Source: Hirsutella rhossiliensis
Taxonomy: Eukaryota; Ascomycota; Sordariomycetes; Hypocreales; Ophiocordycipitaceae
Direction: 5' to 3'
DNA length: 64,000 nucleotides
NCBI RefSeq assembly: GCF_020360975.1
Contig: NW_025408671.1
Location: forward strand, 4,216,001 to 4,280,000
Shown here: one piece after another, positions 10,967-22,510 of the stretch
How positions within the stretch are numbered: the stretch's first letter is position 1
Layout of the letters: the number at the start of each line of letters is the position of its first letter
The notes under the pieces: model-generated
Database searches by the model: none
The model's input: the letters and a program-made list of their open reading frames with translations, nothing else
What the model was told of the DNA's origin: nothing
Program-made: the position numbers and the translations under genes

Positions 10967-12299
10967 TCACCCCATAAAGGTGCATGTCGGGAGTCGATAT
11001 TCTGCGAGGGAGGTTAGGAGTGACGACTACCGTGTGCGCTTGGCACTGGGGAGACTCACTGTCCAGCGTCCAGTATCGCCGCCGCACGCCTTCCCATTGC
11101 CCCTTGCCCTCCTCCCCGAGGCCGGCCATGTCGACGTCGCTCTCTTCCCATTCGACGTCGAGGCCCGCATCCGCGCAATGCATCTCCACCACCTTTGTGT
11201 AGACGTCGTAGCAGATGCGCCGGTCGGCCCCGAGCCCATTGAAGAAGGAGAAGCGGCCATCCTGATCCAGGAGGGCGGGGATGTACTCGGTGAAGAACAT
11301 CTTCAGCAGGGAGTAGTCTTCGCCAAAGGTGTCAAAGTAGATTGCGTCGTACGTCTCCCCCTGCTCGATGAGCCGGGGCACGACTTCCTGCCAGCGGCCG
11401 GAAAATATTTGGTAGGCGCCGGGCTGGGGCGCGTTCTTCTCCCAGGCCGGGCCGAAGCGGGACTCGGGCTTGGAGACGTGCTCGAGGACCGAGGGGTGGG
11501 CCTCGATGATGTGGTGGCGCGAGGGCTGCAGGTCGGCGAAGATGCGGTCGATGATGCCCATGCCGAAGCCGATGTTGAGGACGCGCTTGCCCGGCTGCGA
11601 ACCGGGAACCAGGGCGGCGACGGAGCGCCGCATAATGTCCGTCTCCCACGCCATCATGACGCCGTTGAGGTCTGAATCGAGAAGCTTGTCCGCGTCGTAG
11701 GTCAAGTCGGACTTGAGGTACTCGTCGCTTGTGATGGGCTTCTCTCCAGCATCGGGAGGAATGAAACGGGCCTCGCAGCCACCAGTCTCGCCATGTCTCT
11801 CAACGGTGCCATCAAGCTCCGCGGCGTCATCTCCGGCCCCGTCGTCTCCGGCCTCGGAGCCCGACGAGAGCTCCTCATAGCCGCCCATGAGCGCAAAGAG
11901 CAGCTCGGCACGCACGCCCGCGTCGACGCACAGACGATAGAGAGAGTTGCGGCCTAGGCGCCAGGCAACGCAGCCGGGCGTCTCGTTGTTGCAGTCGACG
12001 TCGTTCCAGATGGCGCCAGAGAAAAAGAGCTCCTGAAGTGCCTCTTTGGCCTCTTGGGCGCTCAAGTCGTCGCCCTCGTCATCGCTCTCGGCATCGCTGG
12101 CGGGTCCGCACGCTCGTATCGCGGCATGCAGGGGCGTCTCGCCCGTCTGGGGATCCTGAGCGCTGGCCCTCTCCCGCACGTCGAGGAGCTTCTTGAGGCC
12201 CGAGACGTCGTGGGCCCAGGCGTGGTGGAGGACGTCGCGAGTGTCTTGCGGGCAGTCGGGCGAGATGCGCGCGGGCATCGAATCGTCGACGGACGCCAT
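10967..12299 (-). CDS. RMT2: Protein arginine N-methyltransferase 2 (delta-type)
   Basis: Fungal Rmt2 methylates the delta-nitrogen of an arginine in ribosomal protein L12 (family knowledge). Exons are 12299-11060 and 11001-10967: 1275 nt, 424 aa. Ankyrin-like sequence lies at about residues 20-130 (TGETPLHAAIRACG). An acidic linker follows, then the SAM-binding motif at about residues 238-250 (RVLNIGFGMGIID), IIEAHPSVLEHV, and the acidic YDAIYFDTFGEDY segment. The unspliced frame reads through to a false C-terminus. Using the GTGAGT donor and the CTAAC branch site gives the expected ending YRLPTCTFMG. It converges on hexokinase with only about 150 bp between stops. Confidence 0.94.
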
Positions 12300-12757
12300 G
12301 GCCGTGGAGACGGCGGATTGCGACGAGAGATCGGGGCTTCGAGTTGTGGCAAGCTGTATTCAATCAGGAGGCTTCGCACCTACAGTAGGCAGGCGAGAAG
12401 TCAATTGCCGGCGAAAAAAAAAGTTGGACCAGCATGGGCCCACCCCGCCACGGGCTGAATGCGGGGTCCCCCGCCCGTCCAGGTACAGCGGCTCTCTTGC
12501 GTCCGGCTTCAGTGGAATCGGCCCTGTATCTTAGGCGTCTACGGTAAATGGGTACAGTACGTACAGCGTCTCGTCCCCCTCATCGACGTCGCGGCATCTT
12601 CACCTCGGCTCTACCCTCTGTCGCCACTGCTGCTCCTTGAACCGCACGCCATCCCGCTCCCGCCCAGTCAAAGGCATTACCTCTGGCGATTTCCCGGCTG
12701 TTGTGCAACTCGATCGTTCGACCGGGGCAACAACCAGCCCGACCCGACGTCGCGGCC
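12300..12757. promoter_or_regulatory. Divergent promoter shared by RMT2 and VTC4
   Basis: 458 bp between divergent start codons. It contains an A-run (about 12,414-12,422) and a pyrimidine-rich stretch before VTC4. No clear Pho4-type CACGTG site is visible. No coding sequence is supported. Confidence 0.4.
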
Positions 12758-15209
12758 ATGAAGTTTGGCGAGCAACTCCGGTCGAGCGTCATCCGCGAGT
12801 ATCAATGGTACTACATTGACTACAATGGGCTCAAGGCCGAGCTCAAGAACGCCACGGGGCCGCCCAAGGCCCGCGCCCCCGGCGGCAAGGAGTGGACCGA
12901 GGAGGATGAGACGCGCTTCGTGGGCAAGCTCGAGGACGAGCTCGAAAAGGTGCACACCAAACAGCAGGTCAAGGCCATGGAGATTTCCAGGCGCATCGCC
13001 GTCAGCGAGCGCGAGGTCCGCGACGTCGTCAACCGGCTCAACGAACGCGGCCTGACCGAGGAAGGGCCCAGCGAGGAGGAGTTTCAGCTGCTCGAGGAGG
13101 ACCTGAGTGATATCATTGCCGACGTCCACGACCTCGCCAAGTTTGTGCAGTTAAACTACACGGGCTTTTACAAGATTATCAAGAAGCACGATGTGAGTTG
13201 ATGTCCTAACATGTGTGATTTGTGACTGGATTTGCCGCCAGCACATTTTAGGGGGACTGACTGGACGTAGAAAATGACGGGCTGGCACCTTCGACCAGCA
13301 TTCGACACTCGGCTCAAGGCCAAGCCCTTTTACAAGGAAAACTACGACGCGTCCGTTATCAAGCTGTCCAAGCTGTACGACCTCGTGCGAACCCGCGGCA
13401 ACCCCGTCAAGGGCGACAGCGCGGCCGGCGGATCCCAGGCCAGCTTTGTCCGGCAAACGACCAAGTACTGGGTGCATCCCGACAATGTGACGGAGCTGAA
13501 GCTCATCATCCTCAAGCACCTGCCCGTCCTCGTCTTCAACGCCAGCAAAGAATTCGAGCAGCAGGACTCGGCAATCACGTCCATCTACTACGACAACCCC
13601 GACACGTGGGAACTGTACGAGGGCCGCCTGAAGAAGACGGAGGGTGCCGAGGCCATCCGGCTGCGCTGGTACGGCGGCATGCAAAACGAGACCATTTTCG
13701 TCGAGCGCAAGACGCATCGCGAGGACTGGACGGGCGAAAAGTCGGTCAAGGCTCGCTTCGCCATTAAGGAAAAGAACGTTAATGCGTACATGAGAGGCGA
13801 GCTGCTCCCGGCGGCAATCTTCGAAAAGGCGCGGAGAGAGGGCAAGAAGTCGGAAAAGGCTATTGCTGAGGACCAGAGGCTTGCTTCTGAGATTCAGTAC
13901 TCGGTTCTCAAGAAGGGCTACAAGCCCGTCTGCCGCTCTTTCTACAACCGCACCGCCTTCCAGCTCCCGGCAGATGCCCGGGTTCGCATCTCTTTGGATA
14001 CCGAGCTGACAATGGTCCGCGAGGACAACCTGGATGGCCGCACCCGCAGTGGCGATAACTGGCGACGCATGGATATCGGCATCGACTACCCCTTCTCGCA
14101 GCTGCCACCCGAAGACGTCTTGCGCTTCCCCTACGCCGTCCTCGAGGTCAAGCTCCAGACACAGATGGGACAGGAGCCTCCAGCGTGGGTTCGCCAGCTC
14201 ATCTCCTCGCACTTGGTTGAGGCAGTTCCCAAGTTCTCCAAGTTTATCCACGGCACGGCCTGCCTGTTCCCCGATCGCATCAACCTGCTCCCCTTTTGGA
14301 TGCCGCAGATGGACGTGGACATTCGAAAGCCCGTCGCGCACGACTTTGGCATCCACAGACCCGGCATCGCGGCCTCGGAAGATGAGGAAGACCTGGACTC
14401 GGACGAGGAGGACGAGCGATCCAACCGCCCAGGCCCGTCGGACCGACAGCCGGGCGCACAAGGGCTGCACGGCTCAGTGGCCGATGCCGAGGACCAAACC
14501 GCCGACGCTCCCGCGCCCAACGATGACTTTCCCATCTACGATTCGGACGAGGAGTACGACGAAAACTATGCGTTGGAGGAGGCCAGGAGAATCGGCGGGT
14601 GGCACTACTACTCGACTCTCATCTCGACCAAGGCGCACGCCCTCGGCCAAGTCGCCCTCGGCGTCGCCAAGCACCTGGTGCCCGCTGCTCGTAGCACGAC
14701 AATGGATCGCAGCCAGCGGCAGCAGATGCTGTTTGGGTCGGGGCCCGTGCTGCAAAAGAAGATCAAGGCACCCAAGGGCAAGAAGATCTATGTGCCGGTC
14801 CGTGTCGAGCCCAAGGTCTACTTTGCGGCCGAAAGGACCTTTTTAGGATGGGTAAGTTTGGGGAGAAGAGAGGACCGAACAGGTTTACTTGCATACAGCG
14901 CTGACGGTCACCTTTGTCACGCAACAGCTCGAGTACTCCATCTACGTCGGCGCCATTGCCGTGACGCTGCTCAACTTTGGCTCCCGCGCGACGCCGCTGT
15001 CGCTGTGGACGGCCGGCATCTTCACCCTGCTCGCCGTGCTGAGCCTGTGCTACTCGGTCGGCATCTACCTCTACCGCAGCTGGTCGATCCGCGAGCGCAG
15101 GGCCGCCCGGTACTACGACAAGTGGGGGCCGAGCGCCCTCTGCACCGCCCTGCTGGTCGCCGTTGTGCTCAACTTTGCCTCCGAGGGCCGCGATAGGGGG
15201 TTCTGGTGA
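12758..15209 (+). CDS. VTC4: Vacuolar transporter chaperone 4, polyphosphate polymerase
   Basis: Catalytic subunit of the VTC complex, which makes polyphosphate from ATP and moves it into the vacuole. Exons are 12758-13192, 13271-14851 and 14928-15209: 2298 nt, 765 aa. Residues 1 to about 145 are an SPX domain ([30 protein letters not shown]), the inositol-pyrophosphate sensor. The polymerase tunnel domain follows, with basic catalytic strands [20 protein letters not shown] and [12 protein letters not shown], and the metal-binding strand [11 protein letters not shown]. An acidic linker ([16 protein letters not shown] and [14 protein letters not shown]) precedes the C-terminal DUF202 membrane domain with three hydrophobic segments (about residues 675-765). 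The catalytic residues mark it as VTC4 rather than VTC2/3. Confidence 0.96.
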
Positions 15210-15713
15210 GGCCGGAGGCGGGAGAGGGGGCGAGAGTCCTGCTTTACTGTTTCTTTCTGTACGATTGTATACTTTTACGGTGGTCGTGATGATAATGTTG
15301 CTTGGATTGGGTGCGGTGGCGGAGATGGCCTCGTCGCGACGCCTGGGCGAGCCCAAATGGACGGACAGGACAAGAAGAAAAGGGATGGGGGGAGGCGTCG
15401 CTGTAGCGGTTGAGCACTCGAGATTTGATGTGTAGAGGCATCGACCGAGTTAATTGAATAGCGGCAGACCAGGCAATGCCCAAGGCCTCACTTCCATCGC
15501 CGTGACGCTAGAGACGTCTCGCTGACTCGGGGAGCCGGTCTGCGTCAAACTTGTAACAACTCTCCTTCCTTTTCTTCTACAACCATCATATCGACACTAC
15601 GGACAAGAAACAAGACGCCAACACCTGTAAAGGTATCTAGATATCCGCCGAGCCCACCGCCGCGATGCCCTTTACACTGCCAAGCACCCAAGGCCTAGAC
15701 CGCCCCCCCCGGC
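15210..15713. other. Convergent intergenic, VTC4 and MCM4 3' ends
   Basis: About 500 bp between convergent stop codons. Only 3' UTR-like sequence is seen; no gene, repeat or strong hairpin. Confidence 0.5.
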
Positions 15714-18700
15714 TTAAGCAACGGCCGTCACCCTCCTCACGCTCCTCCTCGCCCCCTCGCCCGTAATCATGATGGCATTCTCCGTCTCGAGCGCGCGCAT
15801 CACCTCGTTGAACTCGGCCGTCTCGACGGGCACGCTGGCGCCCTCGCCTAGGCGCTTGGCCACGTCGCCCCAGCGCACGGCGCTGCCGCCCGCCGTCATG
15901 TCGTCGAGCAGCCGCAAGAGCGCGTCTTTGAGCTCGCTGCGCCGCTTGCGGTCCGCGGCGCTGGTGCCCTCGGTCAGCAGGCTCATGTCGATCCTGCCCT
16001 GGGCGTCGGTTGCGGCCGTCTTGAGCGCCGTCTGGATCAGGCGGTCGGCCTCGCGCACGTCGTCCCTCGTCACCGTCTCCGACAGGCGCATCTTGGCGTG
16101 CGCCTCGGCGAGGCGAATCATGCTCTCCAGCTGTCGCGTCGTGGCTGTGATGCGCTTCTCCGCCGCGCGCACGTCCTGACCCAGCGCGCGCATGGCAATG
16201 TAGCATTCGACGAGCTCCTGAGCGGCCTCGGCCGAGATGGTCGGGTGGATGTGGGCCCGGGCAAAAGAGATGTACGACGTGAGGAACTCGACGGGGAGGA
16301 TATCATTGTCGGATGGGGCCGAATGCGGCTTGTCCTCGAGGTAGAGGGACAAGAGGTGCTTGGCGAGGCGCTTGTCCGTCTTCTCGTCGACTCGGTCGAG
16401 GATGAGGTAGACGAGGTCGAATCGGGAGAGCAGGGTGGGGGGAAGGTCAATGTTCTGGGGGACCGAGAGGTCTGGGTTGTATCGACTGCCGATGGGGTTG
16501 GCCGAGGCCAGGATGCTGCTTCGTGCGTTGAGTGTGGTGATGATGCCGGCCTTGGCGACCGACACGGTCTGCTGCTCCATGACTTCGTGCAGCACCGAGC
16601 GCGTCGCCTCGGACATCTTGTCAAACTCGTCAATGCAACACACGCCGCCATCCGACAGCACCAACGCGCCCGACTCGAGCACCAGCTGCCGCGTCTCGGG
16701 GTCGCGCGTCACGTACGCCGTGAGACCGACGGCCGAGGACCCTTTGCCGCTGGTGTAGATGCCGCGCGGCGCAATCTTGTGGACGTAGGACAGCAGCTGC
16801 GACTTGGACGTCGACGGATCGCCGCAGAGCAGGATGTTGATGTCGCCTCTGTACTTGGGGCTGCCACCCTTCTCAAACGTCTTGTTGGCGCCGCCAAAGA
16901 GCTGCAGGAGGATGCCCTTCTTGACGTCGTCCATTTCGTAGATTGAGGGTGCCAAAGAACGCGCAAGCAGGTCGTACAGGTCGTCTCGAGCTGCCGTCTC
17001 GCGGATCTTTGCCTCTTCCTCCGGGCTGACAGCGCGCGTCTCCTCGAGCTCGTTGCCGTCCTGCGCGGCATCTTCTTCGCCCGTGACGCCGAGGGTCGAG
17101 GGATCGGCCCCCATACGCTTCCTGTCGACCTTTTGCACGTGCAAGACGTCGACATATGTCTTGAAGACGCTCTTGACCGCTCGCAGTCGAGGGTTCACGC
17201 GCACAGGACTGACTCGAAAGATGCCCGTCAGCTCGACGCGGTCGCCGGCCTTGCAAAAGTCGACCAGCTCGTTGTAGACGCAGACGGAGACGGAGTGAGG
17301 CGTTTGGCCGGCGGGCACGGCGTCGGGGGTTTCCTGGAGCTTGATGACCTGCTTGTCTTCAAACGAGCATCTGTTGTGGACAATCTGCATCGAGTTCTTT
17401 GATCCGCAAATCTGGCGGGGGCACTCCGTCGGCTCCCGGATCTTGCCCCGGTCGAGGCCAACGTTGACCGAGTGGTTGCAGACGTTGCAGCGGAAGAAGG
17501 CATCCTTCATGTCGGGGATGACGGGTGTGGCGCGGATGACGAGGCCTTTGATGCAGATGAGGCGATCCATATCTGAATTATGCGTTAGGGCGAGCGCTAT
17601 ATCGTGCACTGAGCAGGCTACTTACCCGACGGATTTAGATCTCTCAAGTTGATGGAGCGATCGAGGCCGAATGGGCGCACGACGTAGATGGAAGAGGCAA
17701 CCTGATCCTCCAACGAGGGCTGCTGGTCTTGCGGCGGTCGAGGAGTCGCGGGATCCTCGGGCCTGTCGGAGCTAGGAAAGGCAGGCTCAGAGCTCTGCGT
17801 GCCCTGCTGTGTATCCTGATTTCCGGCGCTGCTCTGCGACGGACGGTTTCGGAGGCCGTCGGCGCGGGCGAGCTCCACCATCAAGTCATGAACCGACTGG
17901 TCCATGACAGGGACGATTTCCTGGGGATAGGCCTGGATCTGGTGCCAGAGCTTGCGCGTGGGCGGGTACAAGTTGAGGTCGGAGATGTCGAGGAAGAGTC
18001 TCGTGGTGCCCAGGAGCATCATGTTCTCCAGAGCCTCCCGGTACGGCTTGGACTCGGCATCGGGATCGGCGGCGACTTGGTCATCCGACATGCCATCGCG
18101 ATACATGCGGTACTTTGTGGTGAAGTTGCGCAAGAAGTCCTTGAAGGAGGCGAACGTGTCGTCAATAGACACGGTGGTGCCCCAAATGAGACTTTGACCA
18201 TGGCCGCCGAGAGCATCGGCCTCTGAGGTGTTGGGGTCACGGTTGGTAAAGGACCCGGCGTCTGACCCGGGAGTCTGACCCTCGCGCACCACATGGCCTG
18301 CATCGTCGAGGATGACGCGACGGGGCGCACGCGGCGTCCTAGCCGAGTCCGAGTTGATGTCTCCGCGCCTGTACGCTGCAGAGGTGCCCCGTTGGGATCC
18401 GACGAAGAGGCCGCTACTCTCGCTGCGCAGCTCCGACTGCTGCCTCAACGAGCGGCCGGGGCTAGAACTGGGCTCATATCGAATGGGCGACGACTCTGCA
18501 TCCGTCAGCATTTGGTACACACAAGAACGTGTTTGCTCCTGCTGCGCTTACCTCCAGCAAGGAGGCCGCTGGCTCTCGGGGTTCGCTGAGCCTCGTCATC
18601 ATCGCCTCGAGGGGTCTGCGAGTCTGTCATCTGCCGCAAGGGCGAGCTGGGAGCAGCGCCAGGCGCATGGGTGCTTTGGCTGTCCAACATCTGCCTCAAA

Positions 18701-18867
18701 GGCGACGAGACGTCCCTGTCGGCACCATTGTGCTGCCCGCTCCCTTGGGCAGGCGACGACTGGAAGAAGAGGGGGCTCGAGGCGAGTTGCGAGGATTGGC
18801 GCGTCGAGCGGCGACGTGGAGTCGTCGACTGCGAGTCTCGCTGCCGACGATTCGACGGCGACGACAT
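15714..18867 (-). CDS. MCM4: DNA replication licensing factor MCM4
   Basis: Subunit of the MCM2-7 replicative helicase. Exons are 18867-18552, 18495-17626 and 17572-15714: 3045 nt, 1014 aa. The N-terminus is a long Ser/Gln/Arg-rich tail with many SP and TP sites (SSPLRQM twice), as expected for phosphorylation by cyclin- and Dbf4-dependent kinases. A zinc-binding segment (FRCNVC ... CPRQICGSKN) and the OB domain follow. The AAA+ core has Walker A GDPSTSKSQLL, Walker B CIDEFDKMSEA, and the arginine-finger motif LLSRFDLVYLILD. A winged-helix C-terminus ends in RRVTAVA. The sequence after the second intron (DMDRLICIKGLVIRATPVIP) identifies MCM4 among the paralogues. Confidence 0.96.
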
Positions 18868-19221
18868 GGTCCGACTCGAGAGGATGATGAGGGCGTCTCT
18901 TGTTGAGGACGGTGCAGGTGGGCGAGCTGGAGGGAGGCGGAGAAAAACGAGAGGCAGCGAGCGGGTGATGGCAGTTGGTTAGATTAGCCTTGACGCACGA
19001 GACGCGTACAGTGGTTTGTCGGACGCGACTTCTTAAAGCGCGACTGGTCTGTGCGCTCGCGTCCAGGGCCGGAGCGGTTAAACAATATGCCGAAGCTGGC
19101 CATCAAAGTGGGTCCGGCTGCATGTACGGAGTACCGTACCTGGCCTGTATAGCGAGGCCAGCTCAACGCCGACGAGGCCATTCGCAACACCGTAGTCGAG
19201 AGACTACCCCCCGCCGCAGCC
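18868..19221. promoter_or_regulatory. Divergent promoter of MCM4 and RET3
   Basis: 354 bp between divergent starts. ACGCG (MluI-box-like) occurrences, such as GACGCGTAC near 19,002 and GACGCGACT near 19,022, could be MBF sites suited to an S-phase gene. That is inference from short motifs only. Confidence 0.35.
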
Positions 19222-19947
19222 ATGTCTCCCGGAATGACCCTCTTCTCCGTCCAAGCTGTCCTCGTTCTCAGCACCGAGGATGGCTCGCGCATCTTTGCCA
19301 AGTACTACTCTCCGCCACACAGCGCAGGGACCGGTGCGAATCGACCCCCAATCCCATCTTGCTGCGCCGTGGGCGACTGACGACGGCCTCTGCAGGCGGC
19401 GCAAGCACATCGACGAATCCTTACCCTGACGTCAAGGCTCAAAAGGCTTTCGAGAAGGGCCTGATTGATAAGACGGCCAAGCAGACGGGCGACATCATCC
19501 TCTACGACAACCGCATCGTGCTGTACAAGCTGGAGTCGGACGTCATGCTCTATGTCGTCGGTAGCCTCGAGGAGAACGAGATTCTGCTATACAACACGGT
19601 CCTTGCCCTGCGCGACTCGCTGCATCTCCTCTTCAAGTAAGAAGATGGCTCTGCCCCCCCCCCCCTTGCTTGGTATTCGCAGCGGCAAGACTAACGCCAA
19701 CCCCAGGCAATCCGTGGACAAGAGAACAATTGTCGAAAACTACGACCTCGTCACCCTCGCAATTGACGAAATCGTCGACGATGGCATCGTCCTCGAGACA
19801 GACCCCACCATCATTGTCCAGCGAGTCAGCAGAGCGCCAACACAAGATGCGCCCATGGGCCGCATCGACCTCAGCGAACAGGGCGTCAACAATCTGGCAC
19901 AGCTAGGAAAGTCGAAACTCGCAGATTGGTTACGGCAGGGCCTATAG
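19222..19947 (+). CDS. RET3: Coatomer subunit zeta (COPI)
   Basis: Small subunit of the COPI coat for Golgi-to-ER vesicles. Exons are 19222-19333, 19396-19636 and 19707-19947: 594 nt, 197 aa. The longin-like core is seen as FSVQAVLVLSTEDGSRIFAK, then PYPDVKAQKAFEKGLIDKTA, ILYDNRIVLYKLESDVMLYV and ENEILLYNTVLALRDSLHLL. The C-terminus is ALDEIVDDGIVLETDPTI-like (here AIDEIVDDG) and ends KLADWLRQGL. The first donor (GTGCGA) is weak, but the intron has a CTGAC branch site and joining it restores the family sequence. The second intron contains a long C-run at about 19,653-19,665. Confidence 0.94.
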
Positions 19948-20070
19948 TGTGGCATGGGAAACATTTTCTTCATCACGTGATGGGCGCCTTTGCGTGAATG
20001 AATATCATGAGGACGGGTTGAATGGGGGGTTCTCTATAAAAGGGGTATAAAAGATCTATGCATGGGCCAT

Positions 20071-21378
20071 TCATGCTCTAATCTCCGAGGCTGCCTTGCG
20101 AAGGCGATTCATGACGGCGGCAGCCACGTCGAGCTCGCCCTCTATACCGTCTACAAATATTGTGTCTGTCCCCCGCCGGTCGAGCTCTCTCAAGGCCGCA
20201 AATAGTCCTTGCGCTATCCCCCTCGTGTCCGTCCCTAAGCCGAGGTCGTAGACTTGGCCGACGGGCGTCCCGCTCTCAGTCTCGAGGTCAGTGACGAAGA
20301 CTTGGTACGGCGAGTCGGATTGCTGCTGGTCGGCCTCCCCACCGATCTCGCACGACGCAGGAGCAGGCCGCAAGATGCCGAGGTCGAGACCGGCCCCGAG
20401 CTTCCACCGCTTTGTGCGGATAATGCCGATGGTCCTCGAGACGGCATGGGACGAGTCTCCGTTGGAGATGGTGGCCAGCGCAGCCTGGACATCGGACGGC
20501 AGAGGGCCGCTGGCCGCGCTGCGATTTGAGGCCTCGTAAAGGACCACCCTAGCCCTGGGACTATAGTGCTTGTACTTCATGCCGGGGGCGCGCGGGGCAG
20601 CCTTGCCCTCCTCGCTCCAATCCTTGTAGGCCCTGACGACGGATGCCCAGCCGGGGCATGCGCGCAGCTCCTCGATGCCGATGCCGCCGGGCCGCAGGAC
20701 GGCGGGCGGGTCGCACAGGCCGTCTACAACAGTGCTCTCGACGCCGACCTGGCAGGGCCCGCCGTCGAGGATGAGCTCGATGCGGCCGTCCAGGTCGTCC
20801 CTGACGTGCTGGGCCGTCGTCGGCGACGGCTTGGTGGACGCGTTGGCTGACGGGGCGGCGAGGGGCGCGCCGGCCAGCTTGACGAGGGTCAGGGCCAGGG
20901 GCGACGAGGGCATGCGGACGCCAAAGGTGGCGAGGCCGGCCGTGACCTCGGGGGCGAGGGGCGAAGGGTCCGGCAGGGGCAAGAGTATGGTCAAGGGACC
21001 GGGCCAGAAGCGCTCGATCAAGGGCTCGTAGCGAGCAGGGATCTCCCTCTCGCCGAGTAGGCGGCGGAGCATGTCGAGGTCGCACACGTGGACGATGAGG
21101 GGGTTGTCCGAGGGCCGGCCCTTGGCCGAGAAGATGCCCCTGACCGAGGCGCTGCGAGTTGCATCGGCGCCGAGGCCGTAGACGGTCTCGGTGGGGAAGG
21201 CGACGGGGATCTCGCTGGTGCGCAGCAGCCTGGCGGCCGGCTCCAGCGCCGAGTCGCGGGCCTTGGGCGAGATGCGCCACTCATCGAGCCTCGCGAGGCC
21301 CTCGGCGTGGCCAAAGTGGCCCAGCGGCTCGGCGTCGTCGCGCCCTCGCACGGCGACGACGCGCGTCTGCAGGGCCAT
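20071..21378 (-). CDS. SUA5: Threonylcarbamoyl-AMP synthase (Sua5/YrdC)
   Basis: Makes threonylcarbamoyl-AMP for the t6A modification of tRNAs that read ANN codons. A single exon of 435 aa runs from ATG 21378. The YrdC domain is at about residues 40-250 (PVAFPTETVYGLGADATRS, FSAKGRPSDNPLIVHV, RFWPGPLTILLPLP, PSANASTKPSPTTAQHV). The conserved linker MKYKHYSPRARV follows, and then the C-terminal Sua5 domain ending VMNRLRKAASEIRA. The open frame continues upstream for 90 codons to 21648, with a basic Ser/Ala/Arg-rich stretch directly before the chosen start (see next entry). It is convergent with RET3, with 123 bp between stops. Confidence 0.95.
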   Translation of the reverse strand: MALQTRVVAVRGRDDAEPLGHFGHAEGLARLDEWRISPKARDSALEPAARLLRTSEIPVAFPTETVYGLGADATRSASVRGIFSAKGRPSDNPLIVHVCDLDMLRRLLGEREIPARYEPLIERFWPGPLTILLPLPDPSPLAPEVTAGLATFGVRMPSSPLALTLVKLAGAPLAAPSANASTKPSPTTAQHVRDDLDGRIELILDGGPCQVGVESTVVDGLCDPPAVLRPGGIGIEELRACPGWASVVRAYKDWSEEGKAAPRAPGMKYKHYSPRARVVLYEASNRSAASGPLPSDVQAALATISNGDSSHAVSRTIGIIRTKRWKLGAGLDLGILRPAPASCEIGGEADQQQSDSPYQVFVTDLETESGTPVGQVYDLGLGTDTRGIAQGLFAALRELDRRGTDTIFVDGIEGELDVAAAVMNRLRKAASEIRA

Positions 21379-21748
21379 GACGGCCGGGGTCGCGCGGGCC
21401 AGAGCCGGTATAAGTCGCCGCCGAGACGACGATGAGCACGCCAGCGCTGATGAGAAAGGACTTGGGTTGCAATTTGCAAAGATTCGCCTGACGGGTGCTG
21501 AAGCTGCTGCAGATCCCTGCTCCGAGGACGGCTGGCGTGCGTGAGTGCAACCTTTGATGCGCTTGTCCAACTGACGGCTCGACGCTTCCTTGACTCGTTT
21601 TACTTCCTTCTCTTTTTCGACATGTTTTTTTGCACAATATACGTACATACATCATCATCAGCGTTATGCCTGGCGTTGTGAAGCCATTTGACCAATAGGA
21701 GCTCAGGTGCGCGCGCCACCGAAATAGAGACTGGATGACTGGCAGCTG
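21379..21748 (-). other. In-frame leader upstream of SUA5, then intergenic
   Basis: Bases 21379-21648 extend the SUA5 frame by 90 codons. The last 45 codons are Ser/Ala/Arg-rich with almost no acids (PVRRIFANC ... SSSSRRRLIPALARATPAV), resembling a mitochondrial presequence. No ATG lies inside that distal part, only at the far upstream end, so it may be 5' UTR. Bases 21,649-21,748 hold nothing I can name. Confidence 0.35.
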
Positions 21749-22320
21749 CTAATTACCAGCGCCTCCATGAGCTATAGGGATCCACTTGCAGTACACTTGC
21801 GGAGCGTACACTTCTCTTTTGGCTGCACGCCATAGTGGTTTTCCAACAGACACATATTTGTGTACTGGACCAAGTGATCTTCGCTGAAGCTGAGGGCAAC
21901 GCTCCTCCAAGCCTACAGCCTCAGCGTGACGGCCTTGGCTCTCCCAAGCGAAGGCGGGATTGTTCATGGAACTTCATGCTAGTCAGCGTGGAGGAGCAGG
22001 GTGGAGGAGTCACGACTCACGAGTGTTCCTCGCCCAGCACCCTCTGGCGAGTCTCCATCACCTGCACTTCTAGCTTCTCGGCCTCCTTCCACCGTCCCTG
22101 TTTCCGGTGCGTCAACGCCAGGTTCGCCATGCTGGTTAGCGTAAAGGCATGTTCCTCGCCAAGCACCGCTTCCAAGTCTCAACAGCCTCCACGTTAGGCT
22201 TCTCCACGTCGATCCATTTGCCCTCCAAGTATAGGTAGCTGGCCGCACAATGGAGCAGTAATGCCTTCGCCCTCACCCCATCCTTAGATTCGCCAACCTT
22301 AGCCTCCAGCAGAGCGTTTG
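21749..22320 (-). pseudogene. 3' fragment of a kinesin-light-chain-like TPR gene, split by a retrotransposon
   Basis: Read from 22320 leftwards, this frame gives GESKDGVRAKALLLHCAASY, then YLEGKW. After a frameshift near 22,140 it continues as ANLALTHRKQGRWKEAEKLE with ETRQRVLGEEH. A second TPR unit in another frame (FAWESQGRHAEAVGLEE) follows. The 42-residue repeat with ANLALTHRKQGRW and RVLGEEH is the TPR_10/12 type found in fungal NB-ARC/TPR (NLR-like) proteins. One short intron or stop interrupts it near 22,015. The chromovirus at 22321 breaks the gene; the upstream half is at 27765-28238. The 5-bp target duplication GTTTG (22316-22320) is the last part of this fragment. Confidence 0.75.
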
Positions 22321-22510
22321 TGTAACGGGCAAGCCGCTTTAACGGCGGCTGCGCCGCCTAGCTTCTAGAACCTTCCATTGGCTCGAAGCTATAAAATGCT
22401 ATTGTGCTCTCATGTAGTAGATTCTCTTTCTTTCTTTCTTTCTTCTCTATCTTGATAGTAAACAGCATAGGGACTAGTTAGTTGTATCAACTCACTAGAG
22501 GCCTTTCACA
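22321..22510 (+). repeat. Left LTR of the chromovirus
   Basis: 190 bp, starting TGTAACGGGC and ending CCTTTCACA. It contains a TATA-like CTATAAAATG at about 22,388 and a (TTTC)n stretch at about 22,426-22,445. The 12-mer ATCTTGATAGTA at 22449-22460 is the exact reverse complement of the bases just after the LTR (see primer site). Confidence 0.95.

Noticed and set aside
10950..11059. Unspliced C-terminus of RMT2 (ending in LYGVISHDA)
   Set aside because: A GTGAGT donor, CTAAC branch site and CAG acceptor give the known family ending instead.
13151..14470. 439-codon open frame antisense to VTC4
   Set aside because: Shadow of a GC-rich real gene; no domain and Leu/Val/Arg-biased composition typical of antisense frames.
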